In this document: positions 1-11,445 of the stretch, piece by piece
Numbering within the stretch: position 1 is the stretch's first letter
How the letters are laid out: every line of letters begins with the position of its first letter
Source of the DNA: Actinomadura rifamycini DSM 43936
GTDB lineage: Bacteria; Actinomycetota; Actinomycetes; Streptosporangiales; Streptosporangiaceae
Assembly: GCF_000425065.1 (NCBI RefSeq)
Contig: NZ_KE384301.1
Location: 203,029 to 267,028, forward strand
DNA: 64,000 bases
Reading direction: 5' to 3'
Translations under genes and position numbers: made by a program
The notes under the pieces: model-generated
What the model saw: the letters and a program-made list of their open reading frames with translations, nothing else
Databases searched by the model: none
What the model was told of the DNA's origin: nothing

Positions 1-68
1 GCCGAGCCGGAACCCTCCGCCGCCGCGCCCCGTCGTAACCGGTGGCATCGGCGGTATCGGAGGCGTGT

Positions 69-539
69 ATGCGCGGGCGTCCTTGGGAGGTGGTCGCCGC
101 CCTGGCGGCGGTGGGCGTGGTCTGGGTCCTCTTCATCGGCCGGGCGCTGTCGGGCCTGGGCGGCGAGGACGACCCGAACATCACGTTCTTCTACGTCGTG
201 GGCTGGACGGCGGCTCTCCTCGTCTGGTTCTGGCGCGTGTGGGAGGGCGGGTCCGCGGCGATCCGCTACCTCAAGATGATGCTGGTCTTGCCCGGGACGG
301 TGTTCCTGGTCTACGCCCTCTGGCAGTCCTTGTCGGCGCTTCGGGACGGCGGCTCCGGCACGGAGACCGAACGGCTGCTGGAGGCCGGCGGTTTCGCCAC
401 CCCGGATCCGCGGCCGCTCGACCACCTGCTCCCGGCGCTCGCCGCGGCGGTGCTGGTGGCGGTCGGCCTGCTCCTCCACCGCGGCACCGTCCGGCGGTGG
501 GTGCGGAAGAGAGGCGGCGACCGGGCCGTCCGGGAGTAG
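69..539 (+). CDS. Small integral membrane protein, function unknown
   Basis: A 156-residue protein with about four hydrophobic stretches: after MRGRPWEVV, around VGWTAALLVW, around MMLVLPGTVFLVYALW, and near the C-terminus (LAAAVLVAVGLLL). It ends in a basic tail. I chose the ATG at 69 because GGAGG lies five bases upstream; an in-frame GTG at 42 has no such site. No catalytic motif is visible and I do not recognise the family. It converges with the Rieske gene, and its stop codon lies inside a hairpin that probably terminates both. Confidence 0.6.
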   Translation: MRGRPWEVVAALAAVGVVWVLFIGRALSGLGGEDDPNITFFYVVGWTAALLVWFWRVWEGGSAAIRYLKMMLVLPGTVFLVYALWQSLSALRDGGSGTETERLLEAGGFATPDPRPLDHLLPALAAAVLVAVGLLLHRGTVRRWVRKRGGDRAVRE

Positions 540-550
540 GACGGCCCGGT
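520..550. terminator. Probable bidirectional terminator hairpin
   Basis: Perfect 12-bp arms (520-531 and 539-550) enclose a 7-base loop that contains part of the stop codon of the membrane-protein gene. It lies between convergent genes. There is no U-run, which is common in high-GC actinobacteria. Confidence 0.6.
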
Positions 551-567
551 GCGCGCGTCGGGCGTGC

Positions 568-1032
568 TCAGGCCAGGGTGATGTTCTCTCCCTGGACGGT
601 CACGTTCCTGCGGGGCAGCGGCTTCTCCGCGGGCGGCTGCACCACCGACCCGTCGGTGATGCTGAACCTGCTGTTGTGGCAGGGACAGACGATCGCCCCG
701 TCGGACACGGACTTCACGCTGCACCCCTTGTGGGTGCACTCCGCCGAGAACGCCGTGAACTCGCCCTGCGCGGGCTGGCACACGACGACCTTCGCGTCCT
801 CGAACACCTTCCCGCCGCCGACCGGGATCTCCGCGGTCGTGGCGAGCGCCTGCCCGCCGCCCGTCCCGCCGCCGGTGGCGCCGCCGCCGGCGTCGCCGGA
901 CCCGCCTGCCTCGCCGGACCCGCCCGCCGGCTCGTCGTCCCCGCCGCACGCCGCCGCGAGACCGGCGACGCCCGCGAGGCCCGCGCCGACGAGCAGCGTC
1001 CGGCGCGTGTGTTCGGTCGTCTCCTGTGCCAT
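568..1032 (-). CDS. Tat-exported Rieske [2Fe-2S] lipoprotein
   Basis: A 154-residue protein. The N-terminus has a Tat-like RR motif (TRRTLLVGAG) and a hydrophobic run ending in the lipobox LAAAC, so the mature protein should be a lipoprotein on the outer face of the membrane. A Ser/Gly/Ala-rich linker follows, then a Rieske domain with CTHKGC and CPCH, giving both Cys/His cluster ligands and the two disulfide cysteines. The ATG at 1032 has GGAGGG upstream. Small single-domain Rieske proteins act as electron carriers, but no partner oxidoreductase is adjacent. It lies 79 bases downstream of a second gene of the same type, so the pair is probably a duplication and co-transcribed. Confidence 0.85.
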   Translation of the reverse strand: MAQETTEHTRRTLLVGAGLAGVAGLAAACGGDDEPAGGSGEAGGSGDAGGGATGGGTGGGQALATTAEIPVGGGKVFEDAKVVVCQPAQGEFTAFSAECTHKGCSVKSVSDGAIVCPCHNSRFSITDGSVVQPPAEKPLPRRNVTVQGENITLA

Positions 1033-1111
1033 GTCGAGCCCTCCGGTGCTTGTGGTTCGTTCACCGGAGAGCACGGGGCCGGACGCCGGATGGTTCACAT
1101 CCGAACATCAA

Positions 1112-1570
1112 TCAGGCGACGATGACGATCCCGTCGCCGCGGACCTGGACGGGGTACTCCTTGAGGGGCTGGTCGGCGGGGCCCTTCTGCACCGACCCAT
1201 CAGTGATCTTGAACTCGCTGCCGTGGCACGCGCAGTTGATCAGACCGTCCGCCACGCGCCCGACCGTGCACCCCTGGTGGGTGCAGACGGCGGTGAACGC
1301 CTTGAACCGCCCCTCCTCGGGCTGCGTCACCACGAGCTTGGTGTCGCCGAACGTCTTGCCGCCGCCCACCGGGATCTCCGAGACCTTCGCGATCTCCTGC
1401 CCTTTGAGCTCTTCCGCCGACTTCGTCTCCCCGCCGGACCCGCAGCCCGCGAGCACGGCCGTGGCACCGGCGGCGCCCGCGCCGCACAGCACCGCGCGCC
1501 GCCCGATACCCCCGCTCCCGGCGGCCCGCGCGGCCTCGCACGCGGCTCCGGGCGTCTCTTCGTTGCTCAT
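1112..1570 (-). CDS. Tat-exported Rieske [2Fe-2S] lipoprotein, paralogue
   Basis: A 152-residue paralogue of its downstream neighbour. The N-terminal signal contains RRAVLCGAG followed by the lipobox VLAGC, so Tat export with lipid anchoring is likely. The Rieske domain carries CTHQGC and CACH, with the same 14-residue spacing between the CxH and CxxH halves as in the neighbour. Both proteins also share an IPVGGGK-type segment before the cluster. The start at 1570 is preceded by GGGGAC. It is likely the first gene of a two-gene operon. The electron donor and acceptor cannot be inferred from the surroundings. Confidence 0.85.
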   Translation of the reverse strand: MSNEETPGAACEAARAAGSGGIGRRAVLCGAGAAGATAVLAGCGSGGETKSAEELKGQEIAKVSEIPVGGGKTFGDTKLVVTQPEEGRFKAFTAVCTHQGCTVGRVADGLINCACHGSEFKITDGSVQKGPADQPLKEYPVQVRGDGIVIVA

Positions 1571-1706
1571 GTCCCCAATCCTGGCGGACACCCCCCGGAA
1601 CCCCGCACCGACCCCCGTCCTCGGGGCGTGCGCACCGCGCCGCCCCCGCCCGGCGAGCGCGCCGAGCGGGACACGGACGGGGGCCGGAGGCGGGGCGCCG
1701 GGCGGG

Positions 1707-4544
1707 TCAGCCGAGGAGCTTGGCGAGGAACTGGCCGGTGTGGCTGCCCTCCACCTTCGCGACGTCCTCGGGCGTGCCCTGGGCGACGACCGTGCCGCCG
1801 CGGGAGCCGCCCTCGGGTCCCATGTCGATGATCCAGTCGGCGGTCTTGATCACGTCGAGGTTGTGCTCGATGACGATGACCGAGTTGCCCTTGTCGACGA
1901 GGCCGTTGAGGACGCCGAGGAGCTTGTTGATGTCCTCGAAGTGCAGGCCGGTCGTCGGCTCGTCCAGCACGTAGACGGTCCGGCCGGTGGAGCGCTTCTG
2001 CAGCTCGGCCGCGAGCTTGACCCGCTGCGCCTCGCCGCCCGACAGGGTCGGCGCGGGCTGGCCGAGCCGGACGTAGCCGAGGCCGACGTCGTTGAGCGTC
2101 TTCAGGTGCCGGTGGATCGCGCTGATCGGCTCGAAGAACGCGGTGGCCTGCTCGATCGGCATGTCGAGCACCTCGGAGATCGTCTTGCCCTTGTAGTGGA
2201 CCTCGAGCGTCTCGCGGTTGTAGCGGGCGCCGTGGCACACCTCGCACGGGACGTAGACGTCCGGCAGGAAGTTCATCTCGATCTTGATGGTGCCGTCGCC
2301 GGAGCAGTTCTCGCAGCGGCCGCCCTTGACGTTGAAGGAGAAGCGGCCCGGCTGGTACCCGCGGACCTTCGCCTCGGTCGTCTGCGCGAACAGCTTGCGG
2401 ATGTGGTCGAACACGCCGGTGTAGGTCGCCGGGTTGGAGCGCGGGGTGCGCCCGATCGGCGACTGGTCGACGTGCACGACCTTGTCGAGCTGGTCCATGC
2501 CGTTCACCCGGCGGTGCTTGCCGGGGACGGTCTTGGCGCCGTTCACCTTCTTGGCGAGCGCGTTGTAGAGGATGTCGTTGACCAGCGTGGACTTGCCCGA
2601 CCCGGACACGCCCGTCACCACCGTGAGGACGCCGAGGGGGAACGCCACGTCGACGTTCTGCAGGTTGTTCTGCTGGGCGCCCTTGACGGTGATCTCGCGG
2701 CCCTTGGTGCGGGGCCGGCGGATCTCCGGGACGGCGATCGCCCGGCGGCCCGACAGGTACGCGCCGGTCAGCGACTTCTCCGACCGCAGCAGCTCGTCCA
2801 CCGTGCCGGACACGACGATCTCGCCGCCGTGCTCCCCCGCGCGGGGGCCGATGTCGACGACCCAGTCGGCCGCGGCGATCGTGTCCTCGTCGTGCTCGAC
2901 GACGATCAGCGTGTTGCCCATGTCGCGCAGCCGCAGGAGCGTCTCGAGCAGCCGGTGGTTGTCGCGCTGGTGGAGGCCGATGGACGGCTCGTCCAGCACG
3001 TACAGGACGCCGACGAGGCCGGAGCCGATCTGCGTCGCCAGCCGGATCCGCTGCGCCTCGCCGCCCGCGAGCGTCGCGGACGCCCGGTCGAGCGTGAGGT
3101 AGTCGAGGCCGACGTCGAGGAGGAACCCGAGCCGGGCGTTGATCTCCTTGAGCACCCGCTCGGCGATCTGCTTCTCGCGGTCGTTCAGCTCCATCGCGAG
3201 CAGGAACTTGGCGCACTCGCCGATGGGCAGCGCGGCCACCTCGGCGATCGACATGCCGCCCATGGTGACGGCCAGGATCTCGGGCTTGAGCCGCGCGCCC
3301 TTGCAGGTCGGGCACGGGATCTCCCGCATGTAGCCCTCGAACTTGTCGCGGCTGTAGTCGCTCTCGGACTCGGCGTGCCGGCGCTGGATGTAGGGGATCA
3401 CGCCCTCGAACGCCGTGTAGTACGAGCGCGTCCGCCCGTACCGGTTCTTGTAGCGGACGTGGACCTGGGTCTCGTGGCCGTTCAGGACGGCTTTGCGCGC
3501 CTTGGCGGGCAGCTCGCCCCAGGGGGTGTTGAGGTCGAAGCCCATGGCGTCGCCGAGGGCCGAGAGCAGGCGCAGGAAGTAGTCGCTGACGTGCCCGCCG
3601 GACCACGGCTGGACGGCCCCCTCGCCGAGCGTCAGCTCGGCGTCGGGGATCACCAGTTCGGGGTCGACCTCCATGCGGGTCCCGAGGCCGGTGCAGTCGG
3701 GGCAGGCGCCGTAGGGCGAGTTGAACGAGAACGACCGCGGCTCGAGTTCCTCGAACGACAGGTCGTCGTACGGGCAGTACAGGTGCTCGGAGAACATCCG
3801 GGTGCGCTGCTCGTCGTCCTCGGGCAGGTCGACGAAGTCGAGGAAGATCGTGCCGCCGGCGAGGCCGAGGGCCGTCTCCACCGAGTCGGCGAGGCGCTGC
3901 CGGGCGGAGGGCTTGACGGAGAGGCGGTCCACCACGACGGAGATGTCGTGCTTCTCCTGCTTCTTGAGCTTCGGCGGCTCGTCCAGCCGCACCATCGCGC
4001 CGTCCACCAGCGCCCGGGAGAAGCCCTTCGACTGCAGCTCGCGGAACAGCTCGACGTACTCGCCCTTGCGGCCGCGGATGACTGGGGCCAGCACCTGGAA
4101 CCGGGTGCCCTCCTCCATCTCGAGCACCCGGTCCACGATCTGCTGCGGCGCCTGCCTGCTGATCGGCCGCCCGCACTCGGGACAGTGGGGGTGGCCGATG
4201 CGCGCGTACAGCAGGCGCAGGTAGTCGTAGACCTCGGTGATCGTCCCGACCGTCGACCGCGGGTTCTTGCTGGTCGACTTCTGGTCGATCGACACGGCGG
4301 GCGACAGGCCCTCGATGAAGTCGACGTCCGGCTTGTCCATCTGCCCGAGGAACTGGCGCGCGTACGCCGACAGCGACTCGACGTACCTGCGCTGGCCCTC
4401 GGCGAAGATCGTGTCGAACGCCAGGCTCGACTTCCCGGAACCCGACAGACCGGTGAACACGATCATGGAGTCCCGCGGGAGGTCGAGCGAGACGTCCTTC
4501 AGGTTGTGCTCGCGCGCTCCACGCACGATGAGTCGGTCATGCAC
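1707..4544 (-). CDS. uvrA: Excinuclease ABC subunit A
   Basis: A 945-residue UvrA, the damage-recognition ATPase of nucleotide excision repair, which loads UvrB at lesions. Two ABC modules are visible: Walker A GLSGSGKSSLAF near the N-terminus and GVSGSGKSTLVND in the second half, with signatures LAGGEAQRIRLA and LSGGEAQRVKLA. Zinc-binding pairs include CPDCTGLG and CENCSGDG. I took the GTG at 4544 (VHDRLIVRGAREHNLKD) as start because family homology begins there; longer in-frame extensions are low in complexity and lack ribosome sites. A candidate LexA box lies about 140 bases upstream, suggesting SOS induction. Confidence 0.95.
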   Translation of the reverse strand: MHDRLIVRGAREHNLKDVSLDLPRDSMIVFTGLSGSGKSSLAFDTIFAEGQRRYVESLSAYARQFLGQMDKPDVDFIEGLSPAVSIDQKSTSKNPRSTVGTITEVYDYLRLLYARIGHPHCPECGRPISRQAPQQIVDRVLEMEEGTRFQVLAPVIRGRKGEYVELFRELQSKGFSRALVDGAMVRLDEPPKLKKQEKHDISVVVDRLSVKPSARQRLADSVETALGLAGGTIFLDFVDLPEDDEQRTRMFSEHLYCPYDDLSFEELEPRSFSFNSPYGACPDCTGLGTRMEVDPELVIPDAELTLGEGAVQPWSGGHVSDYFLRLLSALGDAMGFDLNTPWGELPAKARKAVLNGHETQVHVRYKNRYGRTRSYYTAFEGVIPYIQRRHAESESDYSRDKFEGYMREIPCPTCKGARLKPEILAVTMGGMSIAEVAALPIGECAKFLLAMELNDREKQIAERVLKEINARLGFLLDVGLDYLTLDRASATLAGGEAQRIRLATQIGSGLVGVLYVLDEPSIGLHQRDNHRLLETLLRLRDMGNTLIVVEHDEDTIAAADWVVDIGPRAGEHGGEIVVSGTVDELLRSEKSLTGAYLSGRRAIAVPEIRRPRTKGREITVKGAQQNNLQNVDVAFPLGVLTVVTGVSGSGKSTLVNDILYNALAKKVNGAKTVPGKHRRVNGMDQLDKVVHVDQSPIGRTPRSNPATYTGVFDHIRKLFAQTTEAKVRGYQPGRFSFNVKGGRCENCSGDGTIKIEMNFLPDVYVPCEVCHGARYNRETLEVHYKGKTISEVLDMPIEQATAFFEPISAIHRHLKTLNDVGLGYVRLGQPAPTLSGGEAQRVKLAAELQKRSTGRTVYVLDEPTTGLHFEDINKLLGVLNGLVDKGNSVIVIEHNLDVIKTADWIIDMGPEGGSRGGTVVAQGTPEDVAKVEGSHTGQFLAKLLG

Positions 4545-4685
4545 GGTGTTTCCCGGTTCCCCTTCTGGGCGCGGCGATGCGGAGTGGGAGGACGCATCGT
4601 CCCCGGAATCCATAACAGCGCTGGTCGCCGCCGCATTTCCTCGAGTCCCCCGCCCGTCCCGCAGGGAGCGGACGGCACCATCAGA

Positions 4686-4701
4686 CCGTACACGTGTTCG
4701 A
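4686..4701 (-). promoter_or_regulatory. Candidate LexA (SOS) box upstream of uvrA
   Basis: CGTAC-ACGT-GTTCG differs at one position from the CGAAC-N4-GTTCG box of Gram-positive and actinobacterial LexA. It sits upstream of uvrA, a classical SOS gene. The match is imperfect, so this is inference. Confidence 0.45.
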
Positions 4702-4760
4702 ACACCCCCGCCACCGGAACGCACGCCGGGAGCGCGGCGCGCCGCGGCGCCGCGCCGGGG

Positions 4761-5927
4761 TCAGCGGTCGACCGGGTCGGCCGGGTCGGCGGCCAGGCGG
4801 AGGCGCTCGGCGAAGCTCTCCTCCAGCAGCGGGCCCCACGGGTAGCCGGCCGGGACGTCCATGGCGCGGCCGATCGCCTCGCGGGCCTCGCCCGGACGGT
4901 GCCCGGGCGGGTCGCCCGCCCGCCGGGCGGCGAGCAGCGCGTACATGTGGTCGAGGGCGCCGAACGCCTCGCCGGTGAGGGCCGGGAGCGTCCCGTCGGT
5001 GACGGCCTGCTCCACGACGGGCTCCCACCACAGGTCGGCGGGGTCGGCGTCCTCGTCGTCGCCGCCGAAGTCGCGGCGGAGCCGGGCCCGCACCTGCGGG
5101 GCCGTCCCCGGGTCGGCCAGGCCGCGCCGCCACACCTCGCGGGCCTCGGCGTCCCTGCCGCGCAGCGGCAGGGTGCGGGCGAGCAGCTCGGTGGCGAGCG
5201 GGCCGGCCTCGGGGTCGGCGGGCTCCCCCGGGTCGCCGAGGGCCGCGCCGAATGCGGCGACGGCCTGGTCGAGGCAGGCGATGCCGAGGGTGACGGCGAG
5301 CCGCGCGTGCGCGTACGGCGCGGCGGCCCGGTCGATCAGCTTGAGCCCGGCGGTCAGGACGCGCTGCGCGCGGACGGGGTCGCCGCGCTCGAGGTGCCGC
5401 TGGGCGAGGTCGTGCGCGGCGGGCGGCCCGTGCTCGGGGTCGCCGGTGGCCAGCACGGCCTCCCAGTGGCCGCGGGCGGCGTCGAAGTCGCCGGCGTCGT
5501 CGGCGAGCCGGGCGAGCGCGAGGTGCGCGGGCGGCAGGTAGGCGGGGTTGCCGAAGTCGACGACGACGCGCCAGGCGGGCGCCGCGAGGTCGTGCTCCCC
5601 GGCCCGCTCGTAGGTGAGCGCCAGGTGGTAGGCGGCGCGCGGGCCGTACTCGGGGTCGCCGGTGGCGATGGCGGCCCGGTCGGCCTCCCGCGCGCGCCCG
5701 GTGTCCCCGGCGTCGTCGAGGACGACCGCGAGCCCGAGCGCCGCCTGCGCCCGGTACGGGGTGTCGCCGAGGGCGAGCACCTCGTCGAACAGGGCCGCGG
5801 CGCGCGCGGACTCGCCGCGCTCGGCGAGGTCGCGGGCCTGGTCGCACAGCCGGGCCGGGTCCGGCCCGTGCTCGTCGGGCACGGCGCGCTCGGTGGCCGC
5901 GGGTACGGGATCCGGGGACTCGCTCAT
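4761..5927 (-). CDS. Tetratricopeptide-repeat protein
   Basis: A 388-residue soluble protein, rich in Ala, Asp and Glu, with helical repeats of the TPR/SEL1 kind. Units with alternating helices such as ALFDEVLALGDTPYRAQAALGLAVVLDDAG recur about every 35-40 residues (around 45, 80, 115 and 155), each containing a GDPEYGP or GNPAYLP turn. No enzymatic motif or signal peptide is visible. TPR proteins usually scaffold protein interactions; the partner is unknown. It lies upstream of uvrA on the same strand with a gap of about 216 bases. Confidence 0.7.
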   Translation of the reverse strand: MSESPDPVPAATERAVPDEHGPDPARLCDQARDLAERGESARAAALFDEVLALGDTPYRAQAALGLAVVLDDAGDTGRAREADRAAIATGDPEYGPRAAYHLALTYERAGEHDLAAPAWRVVVDFGNPAYLPPAHLALARLADDAGDFDAARGHWEAVLATGDPEHGPPAAHDLAQRHLERGDPVRAQRVLTAGLKLIDRAAAPYAHARLAVTLGIACLDQAVAAFGAALGDPGEPADPEAGPLATELLARTLPLRGRDAEAREVWRRGLADPGTAPQVRARLRRDFGGDDEDADPADLWWEPVVEQAVTDGTLPALTGEAFGALDHMYALLAARRAGDPPGHRPGEAREAIGRAMDVPAGYPWGPLLEESFAERLRLAADPADPVDR

Positions 5928-6062
5928 CGGTCTTCTGCCCTCTGGGGGTCGGGGTCGGCACCGAGCCTAGCGATCCGGCGGCGCCGCGTCCCGTGGCGAC
6001 ACCCATCACCTTTTGCGGCGACTTCTGGGGCCTTGCCCCGATGCCGCCGGCCCCGCCGCGGC

Positions 6063-6725
6063 TCAGGCGAGCCCGGCGTCGTGGGCGAGCAGCGCGATCT
6101 GCGTCCGGTTGTCGAAACCGAGCTTGTCGAGGACGGTCGAGACGTGCGCCTTCACCGTGGCCAGGCTCACGAACAGCTCGGCGGCGATCTCGGCGTTGGA
6201 CCGCCCCCGGGCGACGGCGACGACCACGTCGCGTTCGCGGGGCGTGAGGACCTCCAGCGCGGTGCGGGCCCGCTCGAACGCCCCCGCCTGGACCACCGCG
6301 CGCTCCATCAGCCGCCGGGTGACCTGCGGGGACAGGATCGGGTCCCCGGCCGCGACCCGGTGCACGGCCTGGACGAGCGACTCGGGCGGCGTGTCCTTCA
6401 GCAGGAACCCGGCGGCGCCGGCGCGCAGCGCCCGCAGGATGTTCTCGTCGCTGTCGAAGGTGGTGAGGACCGCGACCTCGGGCGGGGCGGCGCGGCTCCG
6501 CAGCCGCCGGGTGGCGGTGATGCCGTCCACCCGCGGCATCCGCAGGTCCATCAGCACCACGTCGGGGGCGTGCGCGTCGGCGGCGGCGGGGACCTCGTCG
6601 CCGTCGGCGGCCTCCGCGACGACGGCGATGCCCTCGGCGCCGTCGAGCATCATCGTGAGCCCGGCGCGGACCATCGGGTCGTCGTCGACGATGAGTACGC
6701 GCACCTGCCGGGTCACGCGGGCCAT
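6063..6725 (-). CDS. LuxR/NarL-family response regulator
   Basis: A 220-residue two-component regulator. The receiver domain (about 8-125) has the acidic pocket LIVDDDP, phospho-acceptor D60 in VVLMDLRMP and conserved K110 in FLLKDT. The C-terminal LuxR-type helix-turn-helix (about 155-215) reads LTPRERDVVV, then GRSNAEIAAELFVSLATVK. Its start overlaps the end of the upstream histidine kinase gene by 13 bases, so the two are a coupled pair, presumably with phosphotransfer from the kinase. The stimulus and target genes are not evident. The ATG at 6725 was chosen because the receiver begins right after it. Confidence 0.93.
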   Translation of the reverse strand: MARVTRQVRVLIVDDDPMVRAGLTMMLDGAEGIAVVAEAADGDEVPAAADAHAPDVVLMDLRMPRVDGITATRRLRSRAAPPEVAVLTTFDSDENILRALRAGAAGFLLKDTPPESLVQAVHRVAAGDPILSPQVTRRLMERAVVQAGAFERARTALEVLTPRERDVVVAVARGRSNAEIAAELFVSLATVKAHVSTVLDKLGFDNRTQIALLAHDAGLA

Positions 6726-7846
6726 GGTAGCCGTGCGCGCAGCCGGAACTCCCCCGACGCGGCCTCGTGGTCGAGCCGCCCGCCCGCCAGCCGGACCCGC
6801 TCGGTGAGCCCGACGAGCCCGGTCCCGGAGCCGGCGACGAGCGCCGGGGCGCCGTCCGGCGGCAGCGGGTTGCGGACGTCGATCACCAGTTCGGTGCCGG
6901 GCCGTCCCTCCAGGGCCACCCGGACGGGCAGCCCGGCCGCGTGCTTGCGGGCGTTGGTGAGCGCCTCCTGCAGGACGCGGTAGGCGGCGCGGCCCGCGGC
7001 CGGCGGCAGGGCGTCCGGCGCGTCGACCTCGTCGCGCAGCGTGACGGTCGCGCCCGCGTCCCGGGACTCCTCCACCAGGCGCGGCACGTCGGTCAGGACG
7101 GGCTGCGGCCGGTCGCCGTGGTCGCGGTCCTCGTCGCGCAGCACGCCGATGACCTCGCGGAGCTCCTCCAGCGCCTGGTGCACCCCGGTGCGGACGACGC
7201 CCGCGGCGTGCGCGAGCCGCTCGGGCGGGGCGTCCGGGCGGTACTCCAGCGCGCCCGCGTAGGTGGCGAGCAGCGACAGCCGGTGCGCCAGGACGTCGTG
7301 CATCTCCCGGGCCATCCGCGTCCGCTCGAGCATCCGCGCCTCGGCGACCCGGCGGCCCTGCTCGGCCTCGGCGCGGCGGGCGCGCTCGTGCAGCGAGGCG
7401 ATGAGCGCCGCGCGCGCCCGGAGGAGGGCCCCCCACCCGGCCAGCGCGCCGTACGCGACGACGATCAGCGCGAGCCACCAGCCGAGGGAGATGCCCGCGC
7501 TGAGCCGCCACAGCCCCTGGACCGCGTGCGCCGCGACGCCGGCCCCGGCCACCGCGGCGGCCACCGGGAACCGGCGGCACCGCGCGGCCTGCAGGGCGCC
7601 CGCCGTGGCCGCCGGCGTCGCCGCCGGCGACACGGCCGCCAGCAGGCCCAGCCCGAGCGCGCCGCCGACCGGCCGCCGCAGCAGGACGGGCGCCGCCGCG
7701 CAGCTCACCAGGGCGACCGCGATGTCGAGGCCGAGCAGATGGCGGGCCCCGCCGCCCTGGGCCGTGCTCCACACGGTCAGCGCGGCGAGGACGCCGGTCG
7801 CGGCGACCATGACGGCGGCCGCCCGGCCGTGGTTTCCCCTGTTCAC
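6713..7846 (-). CDS. Sensor histidine kinase (HisKA_3 / DesK-like)
   Basis: A 377-residue membrane sensor. The N-terminal 150 residues hold about five or six hydrophobic segments with short loops, so sensing is probably within or near the membrane. A coiled-coil-like region (HERARRAEAEQGRRVAEAR) leads to the HisKA_3 dimerisation box MAREMHDVLAHRLSLL, with the phospho-accepting His near residue 182. The HATPase domain has an N-box (ALTNARKHA) and a glycine-rich GTGLVGLTERV. It overlaps the response regulator gene, which is its likely cognate partner. Confidence 0.92.
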   Translation of the reverse strand: MNRGNHGRAAAVMVAATGVLAALTVWSTAQGGGARHLLGLDIAVALVSCAAAPVLLRRPVGGALGLGLLAAVSPAATPAATAGALQAARCRRFPVAAAVAGAGVAAHAVQGLWRLSAGISLGWWLALIVVAYGALAGWGALLRARAALIASLHERARRAEAEQGRRVAEARMLERTRMAREMHDVLAHRLSLLATYAGALEYRPDAPPERLAHAAGVVRTGVHQALEELREVIGVLRDEDRDHGDRPQPVLTDVPRLVEESRDAGATVTLRDEVDAPDALPPAAGRAAYRVLQEALTNARKHAAGLPVRVALEGRPGTELVIDVRNPLPPDGAPALVAGSGTGLVGLTERVRLAGGRLDHEAASGEFRLRARLPWPA

Positions 7847-7930
7847 GGGCCCTAAGGTAGCGGCGGCGGGAGCGGGGGCGGCACCTACCGAAGTAGGGGG
7901 TCGCCCGCCGCTCCCCGGACGGTCGACTTT

Positions 7931-7967
7931 CGAACGGTCCGTCCTCGAACGGTCCGTCCTCGAACGG

Positions 7968-7980
<13 letters not shown>
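7931..7980. repeat. 15-bp tandem repeat at the 3' end of gcvP
   Basis: The unit CGAACGGTCCGTCCT occurs at 7931, 7946 and (one mismatch) 7961, with a partial copy at 7976. The gcvP stop codon at 7968-7970 lies in the third copy, so the last few codons come from the repeat. Confidence 0.85.
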
Positions 7981-10856
<2,876 letters not shown>

Positions 10857-10919
10857 GGAGGAGCCTCCTGGCAGCTGCGGTCGCTCAGGTCCACCGACGG
10901 CGCGCGGGCCGACGGCCGG

Positions 10920-11120
10920 TCTCCCCCTCTGTCATCGGCACCTGAGAGCTTCACCCGCGCGCGCGGGGTTTCCCCTTCGGTGAGCCGCCGTTCCCGTTCC
11001 GCCGGGATCGACGCCTGCTTTCCAGAGGTGCCTCGCCCGAGCGGTCCTTTTGCCTGAGAGGTTCCGGGGAGGTTGCCCCTTCGGCGCCCCACGCCGGCTG
11101 CGTGAGGTCTCTCCCGCACA
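10920..11120 (-). ncRNA. Tandem glycine riboswitch upstream of gcvP
   Basis: Reading the minus strand, aptamer 1 (about 11120-11039) has GCGGGAGAGACC, then GCCGAAGGGGCAA, then CTCTCAGGCAAAAGGACCGC, the classical glycine aptamer core. Aptamer 2 (about 11031-10922) has CTCTGGAAAGC, CCGAAGGGGAAACC and CTCTCAGGTGCCGATGACAG. Two aptamers joined by a short linker is the usual cooperative arrangement, and the target gene is gcvP. I could not identify the expression platform; the 63 bases to the start codon contain a short AGGAG/CTCCT self-complement next to the ribosome site. Confidence 0.93.
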
Positions 11121-11360
11121 GGGTCGACGGCATGTCCGGGACAAACCCTACCCAACCGCGGCGGCCCGCGATCGTCCCGGTGCCGGAACGGGATCTCCAC
11201 CGCCGTGACCTCGGCGCCGGTGCCGTACCGGCGAGTACCCCGGACAGTACGATATGACCGCCCCGCCGGGCACGCGGCGGGACGGACGACGAGGGGCGAC
11301 GGGTGGACGGAGCGACGGCCGGACGGGGGTCCGCCGCTCGACCGAGCGCGGCCGGTTCTG

Positions 11361-11420
11361 GGACGCTGATCACCGGAACACTGAGCACCGGAACGCTGAT
11401 CGCCGGAACGCCGATCAGCA
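11361..11420. repeat. Degenerate 15-bp tandem repeat, four copies
   Basis: Copies begin at 11361, 11376, 11391 and 11406 with consensus GAACGCTGATCACCG. They lie in the leader of the flippase-like gene, or would encode Asp/His/Arg/Asn repeats if the upstream ATG at 11254 were used. Confidence 0.75.
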
Positions 11421-11445
11421 CGCCGGACGGCCGGAGCGGGGACGG

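Noticed and set aside
1026..6983. A plus-strand open frame of nearly 2000 codons
   Set aside because: It lies antisense to uvrA and the TPR gene, has no family features and is rich in Arg/Gly/Ala. Long spurious frames are expected at this GC content.
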